Of a DNA stretch of 5,535 bases, positions 1-4,978 are shown piece by piece. The first letter of the stretch is position 1. Every line of letters starts with the position of its first letter. The DNA is from an uncultured delta proteobacterium (GTDB lineage: Bacteria > Myxococcota_A > Polyangia > Polyangiales > Ga0077539). The DNA lies in assembly GCA_903860995.1 (NCBI GenBank), contig CAIOSS010000005.1:1-5535 (forward strand). The letters are read 5' to 3'. The position numbers and the translations under genes are program-made. A model generated the notes under the pieces. The model did no database searches, was not told where the DNA came from, and saw only the letters and a list, made by a program, of their open reading frames with translations.

Positions 1-351
1 AACGTGGCGTGTGCGCCGGCCACGATGAGCGCCCGCTTCCCGGCGCCCTTTGCGGTGTTCTCGCTGCCGGTTCCGCGGGCCTCGGACTGGGACGTCGTGG
101 TCACGCCGGACGCCGGCGTCGACGTGAACCTCATCACCTGGCTCCAGTCGCCGACCGACACCTCGTGCTACCCGACCCGCGGCATCGGCGTAGTGAGCTG
201 CGACTACAGCACCTCCATGGGGGGGCCCGGCGTGGCCGAGACCACGCGCGTCAACGCGACGACCAACCCGTACCGCCTTGTGATCCTCGTGACGACGCCC
301 CAGGGAGGCACCCGCGGCGGCTTCAGCGTCACTGTGCGCCCCCGCGCGTAG
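1..351 (+). CDS. C-terminal end of an exported protein with a PPC-like beta-sandwich domain (5' partial)
   Basis: The frame is open at the left edge and ends at TAG 349-351, so the 116 visible residues are the tail of a longer protein whose start lies outside the window. The GTG at 4-6 lies in mid-frame and need not be the real start. What is seen: alternating hydrophobic residues typical of beta strands (FAVFSLPVP, WDVVVTPD, YRLVILVTT, GGFSVTV), many Thr/Ser/Gly/Pro, two cysteines in the middle that could form a disulfide, no transmembrane segment and no charged helices. This matches the general look of bacterial pre-peptidase C-terminal (PPC-like) beta-sandwich modules, which often sit at the ends of secreted proteins in Myxococcota. 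The family is an inference from pattern, and the function of the whole protein cannot be told. The gene converges with the c-di-GMP gene, with 123 bp between the stop codons. Confidence 0.72.
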   Translation, partial: NVACAPATMSARFPAPFAVFSLPVPRASDWDVVVTPDAGVDVNLITWLQSPTDTSCYPTRGIGVVSCDYSTSMGGPGVAETTRVNATTNPYRLVILVTTPQGGTRGGFSVTVRPRA

Positions 352-416
352 GGCGAATCGGCAAAGCAACGCGGCACCGCCACAGGCAACTGTCCGCGTC
401 AGGCGACGGAAGCGAT

Positions 417-441
417 CGCGGTCTGGCGGAGCGCCACCGCG
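417..441. terminator. Hairpin in the convergent gap, possible terminator
   Basis: Arms 417-421 (CGCGG) and 424-428 (TGGCG) pair with 432-436 (CGCCA) and 437-441 (CCGCG). This gives a 10-bp stem with a two-base bulge at 422-423 and a GAG loop at 429-431. It lies 66 bp past the stop of the plus-strand gene and 34 bp past the stop of the minus-strand gene. No T-run follows on either strand, so it is not a textbook intrinsic terminator. Its place between converging genes suggests a role in transcription stop or 3'-end protection. Confidence 0.45.
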
Positions 442-443
442 GA

Positions 444-481
444 CGGGTGACGGCCGACGACGCGGCGTCGGGCGTCACCCG
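444..481. terminator. Long inverted repeat over the c-di-GMP gene stop codon, possible bidirectional terminator
   Basis: The arm 444-452 (CGGGTGACG) is perfectly complementary to 473-481 (CGTCACCCG). After one G/G mismatch (453/472), the inner arm 454-459 (CCGACG) pairs with 466-471 (CGTCGG) around a six-base loop at 460-465. That is 15 base pairs in 38 bases. The TGA of the minus-strand gene (475-477) lies inside the stem. The structure can form in transcripts from either side. No U-tract follows, so the terminator call rests on stem strength and convergent position. Confidence 0.55.
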
Positions 482-2283
482 CCCGGGGCGCTGCCGCGCA
501 CAAGGGCCTTCCAGCTCTCGAGCTCGAGCGGGCGTGAGAAGAGGAAGCCCTGGGCGAACTCGCAGCCGAGCTCGAGGAGGCAGTCGCGCTGCTCGGCGGT
601 CTCGACGCCCTCGGCGATGACGCGCGCGTTCAGGGCGCGGCCGAGACCGATGATGCTCTCGATGATGGCGCGGGTGCGTTCGCTCGGCAGGACCGCGATG
701 AGGCTCCGATCGATCTTGATGTAATCGAAGGGCAGCCGCTGGAGGTACGAGAGCGACGAGTACCCGGTGCCGAAGTCATCGAGGGAGATGCTGATTCCCA
801 GGTCGCGGAGGCGCTTCAGCTGCGAGAGCGCCAGGCCGAAACGGTTGATGAAGACGGACTCGGTGAGCTCGACCACGATCTGGTCCGGGGCGACGCCGTG
901 GAGAGACAGCTCGCGCGCGATGGAGTCGTCGACGCTGCTCAGGGAAGAGTCTTTCGCGGACACGTTGACCGAGAGCGGAACCGGGCGAGCCCCCTCTGCG
1001 GCGAGCTCAACGAGGGTCGCGAGTGCGCGGCGGAGGACGAGCCGGTCGAGCAACGCGATGTCGCCAGACTGCTCGGCCAGCGGGATGAACTCGTCGGGCG
1101 TCACGACTCCGAGCTCGGGCGAGGTCCAACGTGCGAGACACTCCCCGTGAACGAGCGCCCCGGTCGCGAGGACGACGATGGGCTGCACGGCGATACGCAG
1201 CTCCGAGCGCGCGAGCGCGAGCGGCAGCACCTGTCCGATGCGTTCGCGGCGCGCGTGCTGGACATCGGTGCCCTGGACGTAACAGGTCACTCGGTTTTTT
1301 CCGCTCTGCTTCGAGATCAGCATCGCCAGGTCGGCGCGGCGCGCGAGCTCGTCGACGGTGACGCCTTCGTCGTCGGCGACCCCGACGCTCGCGGTGATGT
1401 TGAAGTTGACGCCACGGACCAGGTACGGCTCTGACAGGCTGGCGCGCAGCGCCTCGGCCAGGTGGGCCTGCTCCTCGTCGGCGAACACGAGAAACTCGTC
1501 GCCACCCATTCGCCCCGCGACCGCGTCCGGTGGCAGCGCAGCCGCGATGCGCTCCGCGGCCGTCCGGATGATCTCGTCCCCGAAGAGGTGTCCCATGCGG
1601 TCGTTGACGCCCTTCAGTCCGTCCAGGTCGAGGTAGATGGCGACGCAGCGTCGACCGGTGCCGAAGCGGTTGGTGCCCTCCAGCAGCACGCCGTGCCGGT
1701 TGAGCAGTCGGGTGAGGCGGTCGGTGTGCGCGAGCAGCAGGAGATCGATGCGCTCCCGGCTCGTCAGCCGGTGAGCCTCGAAGACCTCGATGACCAGCGC
1801 CAGGGTGGGCAGCACGCCTTCGACCAGTGCGATCTCGTCCGCGGTCCATCCGCCGGATCGGACGGTGCAGATTGAGAAGACGTGCACGTCAGGACGCGGG
1901 GAAAATAGGGGAAACGCCGCGTAGTCGGTGGCTCCCTGCGCGGCGAACTGACGGAGCAGCGCGAACTCGTCGGCGCCCTCCCCGAGCGCGAGGCGACAAC
2001 GCAAAGTGAGGCGCGAGCTCATCACCCGCTGCAGCGGGCTTGCCTGATGCTCCGGGGCCTGCAGGAAGCCCCAGGGCCGCTCGGTGCGCGTCACCTCGGG
2101 GGAGTCGTGTCGCCAGGTGAACCCGACCCCGGCGAGGGACGGGTGCAGCGAGAGCACCGCGAGGCTCACACGCCACGGATCGAGCCCGACTCGACGCAAG
2201 GCGTCGACGGTCATCTGTACCGCGAGCGCCACATCGAAGCGGTGCAGGGCCGCCTCGGTGAGCTGGTCGCGGAGCTGCCACAT
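475..2283 (-). CDS. c-di-GMP turnover enzyme: cyclase-type sensor, GGDEF and EAL domains
   Basis: The product probably makes and/or degrades cyclic di-GMP in the cytoplasm; no membrane segment is seen. From ATG 2281-2283 it has 602 residues. Residues 1-170 form a GAF-like sensor with LHPSLAGVGFTWR (46-58), GATDYAAFPL (117-126) and SGGWTADE (143-150), a pattern I know from N-termini of class III adenylate cyclases. GGDEF domain, about 180-335: metal-binding DLDG (219-222), intact GGDEF (260-264); the inhibitory RxxD site is absent. EAL domain, about 350-595: motif reads ECL (381-383), and N440, E472, E475, D502, D503, K523, E558 and Q578 fit the catalytic set with family spacing, so phosphodiesterase activity is likely. 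Start choice: the frame continues to ATG 2421 and GTG 2523 (682 residues), but codons 2284-2523 lose the strong G/C third-position bias, include tandem AGA, and encode low-complexity sequence. ATG 2283 begins exactly at the first domain helix, with only a weak GAG upstream. ATG 2421 is the main alternative. Confidence 0.93.
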   Translation of the reverse strand: MWQLRDQLTEAALHRFDVALAVQMTVDALRRVGLDPWRVSLAVLSLHPSLAGVGFTWRHDSPEVTRTERPWGFLQAPEHQASPLQRVMSSRLTLRCRLALGEGADEFALLRQFAAQGATDYAAFPLFSPRPDVHVFSICTVRSGGWTADEIALVEGVLPTLALVIEVFEAHRLTSRERIDLLLLAHTDRLTRLLNRHGVLLEGTNRFGTGRRCVAIYLDLDGLKGVNDRMGHLFGDEIIRTAAERIAAALPPDAVAGRMGGDEFLVFADEEQAHLAEALRASLSEPYLVRGVNFNITASVGVADDEGVTVDELARRADLAMLISKQSGKNRVTCYVQGTDVQHARRERIGQVLPLALARSELRIAVQPIVVLATGALVHGECLARWTSPELGVVTPDEFIPLAEQSGDIALLDRLVLRRALATLVELAAEGARPVPLSVNVSAKDSSLSSVDDSIARELSLHGVAPDQIVVELTESVFINRFGLALSQLKRLRDLGISISLDDFGTGYSSLSYLQRLPFDYIKIDRSLIAVLPSERTRAIIESIIGLGRALNARVIAEGVETAEQRDCLLELGCEFAQGFLFSRPLELESWKALVRGSAPGG

Positions 2284-2523
2284 CGCCCGCTCGCGATCGA
2301 GGACCGTGGGCGGGGTTTCGGAAGGCGCGCTCGATGGTGTCGACAATGGGCTCCAGCGCTCCGCTGACTCAAACGTACGGCTTCTTCTGACCAAGGGAGG
2401 CTGGCGACGTCGGTCCTTCATCGGTCGCCGCAGACCCGGACTTGAGCCTCGCGTCGCCAAGATCGGCTGTACCCGGAGGGACACTATTGGAATTCCGTTT
2501 TGGTCTCCAGGGTTTGAGAGCAC
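2284..2523 (-). other. Open-frame extension upstream of the c-di-GMP gene, probably leader and promoter
   Basis: This stretch is in frame with the c-di-GMP gene and has no stop, so automatic callers may include it. Read as protein it is Pro/Arg/Ser-rich and disordered. Counted by eye, G/C at third codon positions is about 20 of 34 in 2422-2523 and 31 of 45 in 2287-2421, well below the body of the gene. The segment around 2455-2520 is visibly richer in A/T than its surroundings. A weak minus-strand -10-like AATAGT sits at 2483-2488 with no good -35 partner. I read it as non-coding upstream DNA, but a disordered N-terminal tail from ATG 2421 cannot be excluded. Confidence 0.4.
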
Positions 2524-2541
2524 GGAGCGGGACGATCACCT

Positions 2542-2567
2542 GAGCGTCACCGTCACCGTGACCGCTC
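2542..2567. promoter_or_regulatory. Operator-like inverted repeat upstream of the c-di-GMP gene
   Basis: GAGCGTCAC (2542-2550) and GTGACCGCTC (2558-2567) are inverted copies that differ by one extra base, around the spacer 2551-2557. Nested within is the odd-centred palindrome GTCAC-C-GTGAC (2552-2562). TCACC also recurs as direct copies at 2536, 2547 and 2553, with TGACC at 2559, the last three starts being exactly 6 bases apart. The site is upstream of every possible start of the c-di-GMP gene. A protein-binding site is plausible; no regulator can be named. Confidence 0.35.
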
Positions 2568-2693
2568 CGGCGACCTTCTGAGGCTGGTCGAGCGGTTGGT
2601 CGGCAACGGACGGACACGCCGATCGGATGAGGACTGCGTCTCTCAGTGGAAGTCGTGCGACGCCGGCAGCGTCAGGGCCGCGACCTCCGGCGC

Positions 2694-2730
2694 CAGCGCG
2701 AGGGCCTCCGCGCGAATGGCCCTCACGCTG
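2694..2730. repeat. Strong hairpin, 12 pairs with one mismatch
   Basis: CAGCG (2694-2698) plus GAGGGCC (2700-2706) pairs with GGCCCTC (2718-2724) plus CGCTG (2726-2730). The single mismatch is C2699/A2725 and the loop is 2707-2717. No T-run follows on either strand. It may serve as a transcription stop, an RNA-stability element, or part of a structured small RNA. It ends exactly where the next hairpin begins. Confidence 0.5.
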
Positions 2731-2749
2731 AGCACGCCCTACGGGTGCT
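2731..2749. repeat. Second hairpin abutting the first
   Basis: AGCAC (2731-2735) and CC (2737-2738) pair with GG (2743-2744) and GTGCT (2745-2749). G2736 is bulged and the loop is the four bases CTAC (2739-2742). There is no spacer between this stem and the one ending at 2730, so the two could stack coaxially in a transcript of either strand. Confidence 0.4.
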
Positions 2750-2837
2750 GCACGACGCCGTAAGTTACCGAAACACCCATGACCCGTCGTACCCGCTCCC
2801 GCGAGCGTTGGCAGGAGCTTCCGGGACGCTGCCTTGG

Positions 2838-4850
2838 TCAGTTGGAGAACAGGAAGGTGGCGTCGCAGTAGCCGAGCGCCTCGCCCGAGGCGAAGTTCGA
2901 GAACTGGCTGGGGTCCTCGTGGTGCCAGTACCAGCGGGCGCGGCCGGGCAAGGCGGCGATGGAGCACATGTCCGAGAGATTGGTGAACGCGCCGACGACC
3001 TGGGTGAGGCCGTCGGGCACCCGCCCGCGGATGATGTTGTTGCCCCCCCCCTGGCGGTAGACCAGCCAGATGGCGTCGTTGAAGAACTCCGCCACGCCCC
3101 AGTACGCCCAGTTCTCGCAGGTTTGCGGGTTCATGATCGGAACGGTACCGAGGTCGGTCACCGCGCCGGTCGTCAGGGTGATGTTGTAGGCGCGCGCCCC
3201 GTTGTGAATCACCACGCGGTCGTAGCCCGAGAAGACACCATAGAGGCGAAAGAGGCTTGGATCGTACGCGATCGGCGCTGAGAGCGTGATGCGCACACCG
3301 GTGGCGACCAGCGACACGCTGTTGAGCTCGAGCAGCGTGGTGAAGTTGACCGCGGGCACGCCGACGGCCCGGAACGGCGTCGAGCCGTCGGTGGAGAGCG
3401 AGTACACGACGCCCGTGCGAAGGTTGGTGACGAGCCCATCGAAGGCGGGCGTCGGGGGCACGAGGGTGAGCCCGCTCAGATCGGCGGCGGACGCGCGACC
3501 GGTGCCGGTGTCGCCCGAGTAGTAGGCATAGGAGGAGTTGGCGACGAGGCCGCCGCGGTCGTCGCCGACGATGTTGAACTGGTCGACGGCGCGACAGTTG
3601 GTCGCCGTCATCGTGGCGAAGTGGAAGTTCGGCTCGCAGGCCCCGAGGCGGCAGGTGTTGCCCGGCGTGCAGACGCGCCCGCACGCGCCGCAGTGCGCCT
3701 CGTCGGTCTGCAGGTCGCGGCAAACGCCCGAGCAGTTGGCGGAGCCGCGCGTGCAGCAGAGGCCCGCGGTGCAGGTGGTGAGCCGCAGCGGGCAGGCCGT
3801 GCCGCAGCGACCGCAGTTGGCCGCATCGGTGGTGACGTCGACGCAGACGCCGCCACAGTTGGTGCGGCCGGTCGGGCACGCGAGCGTGCAGACCCCGCCG
3901 GTGCAGGTCGCGGTGCCGCCGGTGGGGGCGGTGCACGGGGTACCGCAGGCGCCGCAGGCCGAGAGGTCGGTCTGGAGGTTACGGCAGACGCCCGCGCAGT
4001 TGGTGAGGCCGGCGCCGCAGGTCGTCACGCACGCGCCCGCGGAGCAGAGCTGGCCCATGGAGCAGGCCCGGGTGCACGAGCCACAGTAGGTGGCGTCGGT
4101 CTGGAGGTTGACGCAGACGCCGCCGCAGAGGGTCTGGCCGCCTGGGCAGACGCACGTGCCCATGAAGCACGCGGTGCCGCGGGTACAGGCCCGGCCGCAC
4201 ATGCCACAGTGGTTGTTGTCAGCCTGCAGGTCGCGGCAGACGTTGGAGCAGTTGGTGGTGGGGGCGGAGCAGACCGTGGTGCAGGCGCCGGCCCGGCACT
4301 CCTGGCCCGCGGCGCAGGCGAGGCCGCAGGCGCCGCAGTGGGTCACGTCGGTCTGCGTGGCGCGGCAGGCACCGCTGCAGGCCTGCTGTCCGACCGGGCA
4401 CGCCGCGGCGCAGATGCCGTCGTCGCACACGAGACCCGTCGGGCAGGGCCGCGCCGTCGCGCAGAAGATCACCGTGCCCGCGTCGATCTCCGCGTCGGCC
4501 GGACCAGCGTCTGCCCCCGCATCGGCGGCCGACGCGTCCACGCTGCCCGCATCGCCGGCCCCGACGTCCTCCGCCCCGACGTCGACCCCCGCGTCCGCCA
4601 GGCCGCTGTCCGCCGGGCCGGTGTCCGCCGGGCCGGTGTCCGCCGGGTCGGTGTCCGCCGGGCCGGTGTCCGCCGGGCCGGTGTCCGCCGTGACATCGGG
4701 GCGGCCGAGGTCGGTGCCCACGTCTTGCGTCCCGGTGTCCTGAGCGCCCGAGTCCGCGCCGCGAAGCGAGAACTCCTCGGTCGCGAACGAACAGCCTGAG
4801 CCTACGAGGCCGGCAATCATGATCCAGGACGAGACGGTTCGACGGTTCAT
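2838..4850 (-). CDS. Exported, probably lipid-anchored protein: Asp/Ala/Pro linker, six 8-Cys repeats, beta-propeller-like C-terminus
   Basis: This 670-residue protein probably sits on the cell surface. Residues 1-20 are a short export signal (NRR, hydrophobic core, then SGC with C20). C20 suggests lipidation, but the -3 residue is Gly rather than Leu, so the lipobox is imperfect. Residues 30-127 are a flexible acidic linker without aromatics or Lys, containing ADTGP-type repeats. C130-C147 is a partial cysteine unit. Six full units follow: 151-190, 194-233, 235-274, 278-321, 325-365 and 366-405. Four have identical spacing, C-x6-C-x3-C-x9-C-x2-C-x3-C-x5-C-x4-C; units 4 and 5 carry x9 and x6 instead of x5. 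The pattern resembles Stig1-like repeats common in Myxococcota (from memory). Residues 406-670 are beta-rich with four cysteines and WAYWG and RWYWHHED aromatics, possibly a beta-propeller. ATG 4850 gives the only complete signal; no well-placed ribosome site is seen. Ligand and role are unknown; adhesion or recognition is a guess. Confidence 0.88.
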   Translation of the reverse strand: MNRRTVSSWIMIAGLVGSGCSFATEEFSLRGADSGAQDTGTQDVGTDLGRPDVTADTGPADTGPADTDPADTGPADTGPADSGLADAGVDVGAEDVGAGDAGSVDASAADAGADAGPADAEIDAGTVIFCATARPCPTGLVCDDGICAAACPVGQQACSGACRATQTDVTHCGACGLACAAGQECRAGACTTVCSAPTTNCSNVCRDLQADNNHCGMCGRACTRGTACFMGTCVCPGGQTLCGGVCVNLQTDATYCGSCTRACSMGQLCSAGACVTTCGAGLTNCAGVCRNLQTDLSACGACGTPCTAPTGGTATCTGGVCTLACPTGRTNCGGVCVDVTTDAANCGRCGTACPLRLTTCTAGLCCTRGSANCSGVCRDLQTDEAHCGACGRVCTPGNTCRLGACEPNFHFATMTATNCRAVDQFNIVGDDRGGLVANSSYAYYSGDTGTGRASAADLSGLTLVPPTPAFDGLVTNLRTGVVYSLSTDGSTPFRAVGVPAVNFTTLLELNSVSLVATGVRITLSAPIAYDPSLFRLYGVFSGYDRVVIHNGARAYNITLTTGAVTDLGTVPIMNPQTCENWAYWGVAEFFNDAIWLVYRQGGGNNIIRGRVPDGLTQVVGAFTNLSDMCSIAALPGRARWYWHHEDPSQFSNFASGEALGYCDATFLFSN
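3043..3051. repeat. Homopolymer of nine C (nine G in the coding strand) inside the surface-protein gene
   Basis: An uninterrupted run of nine C on the plus strand lies within codons Gln600 to Gly603 of the minus-strand gene. Slippage here would change the last 70 or so residues of the C-terminal domain. As written the frame is intact through the stop at 2838-2840. Confidence 0.9.
4606..4690. repeat. 15-bp tandem repeat, five full copies plus a partial one
   Basis: Units begin at 4606, 4621, 4636, 4651 and 4666, and ten bases of a sixth run from 4681 to 4690. The consensus is GTGTCCGCCGGGCCG on the plus strand. The only differences are a C for G at the first base of unit 1 and a T for C in unit 3. 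The length is a multiple of three, so copy-number change would lengthen or shorten the surface protein's linker (residues 54-81) by five residues (ADTGP type) without shifting frame. The near-identity at DNA level indicates recent expansion or homogenisation. Confidence 0.9.
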
Positions 4851-4851
4851 C

Positions 4852-4873
4852 GGGGGTGCACTCTTCCACCCCC
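4852..4873 (-). promoter_or_regulatory. Inverted repeat next to the surface-protein start codon
   Basis: GGGGGTG (4852-4858) and CACCCCC (4867-4873) form a perfect 7-bp inverted repeat around eight bases (4859-4866). In the minus-strand transcript the stem would end one base before the ATG, and its loop would hold the purines GAAGAG, the nearest thing to a ribosome-binding sequence. It could act in RNA by controlling translation or in DNA as an operator at the transcription start. Which one applies cannot be told from sequence. Confidence 0.45.
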
Positions 4874-4903
4874 CTCATGCCGCACGGGCCTCGCCACGGT
4901 CAA
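4874..4903 (-). promoter_or_regulatory. Possible sigma70-type promoter for the surface-protein gene
   Basis: On the minus strand TTGACC (4898-4903) matches the -35 consensus in five of six bases. CATGAG (4874-4879) is a weak -10 (three of six) after an 18-base spacer. Transcription would begin near 4867, giving a very short leader that overlaps the 4852-4873 inverted repeat. The -10 is poor, so confidence is low. Confidence 0.28.
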
Positions 4904-4926
4904 CAGCCCGCGCGACATTGCGGCCC

Positions 4927-4955
4927 CCTCGCGAGGTGTGGATCGAGGCCTCGCG
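4927..4955. repeat. Paired 10-bp palindromes between the small gene and the surface-protein gene
   Basis: CCTCGCGAGG (4927-4936) and CGAGGCCTCG (4944-4953) are each perfect palindromes with centres 17 bp apart. The same bases also form a longer stem, CGCGAGG (4930-4936) with CCTCGCG (4949-4955). The element lies 24-52 bp past the stop of the small minus-strand gene and upstream of the proposed -35 of the next one. It could be a terminator for the first, an operator for the second, or chance in GC-rich DNA. Confidence 0.35.
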
Positions 4956-4978
4956 CATCACTTCGACACGCGGGCGGG

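Larger units (their letters stand above)
2524..2837. other. Intergenic region without a convincing gene, rich in inverted repeats
   Basis: These 314 bp separate the stop of the surface-protein gene from the longest possible frame of the c-di-GMP gene. Contents seen: the operator-like repeat at 2542-2567; two abutting hairpins at 2694-2730 and 2731-2749; and two weak stems just past the surface-protein stop, GGCAG/CTGCC (2810-2814 with 2829-2833) and CGCTC/GAGCG (2794-2798 with 2803-2807). No T-run follows the weak stems on the minus strand. Frames crossing the region are Arg/Pro-rich and look like shadows. One minus-strand frame, 2780 to 2643, reads as a plausible peptide but has an internal TAG. 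Confidence 0.6.

Noticed and set aside
219..225. Run of seven G in the first gene as a slippage site
   Set aside because: It is short and ordinary for DNA of this composition; the frame is intact and the gene is only partly visible.
9..620. Plus-strand frame of 203 codons crossing the end of the partial gene and the convergent hairpins
   Set aside because: Its Arg/Pro/Gly-rich low-complexity product runs through two hairpins and into the c-di-GMP gene, so it is a shadow frame.
2536..3936. Long minus-strand frame of 466 codons overlapping the surface-protein gene
   Set aside because: It is extremely rich in Arg, His, Pro and Leu, as expected for an out-of-frame reading of GC-rich coding DNA, and it overlaps a frame with obvious cysteine-repeat and signal-peptide structure.
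4606..4690. Tandem 15-bp repeats considered as a CRISPR array
   Set aside because: The units are contiguous with no unique spacers, are too short, and translate in frame as a linker.
3621..4799. Long plus-strand frame of 392 codons antisense to the Cys-rich repeats
   Set aside because: Its Ala/Gly/Arg/Val repetition mirrors the sense-strand repeats; there is no independent domain, and the opposite strand explains the region fully.
2838..4850. An enzyme name for the Cys-repeat protein, such as the tryptophan synthase label I recall automatic pipelines giving to similar repeats
   Set aside because: No TIM-barrel or catalytic motif is present; the cysteine repeats and export signal point to a structural surface protein.
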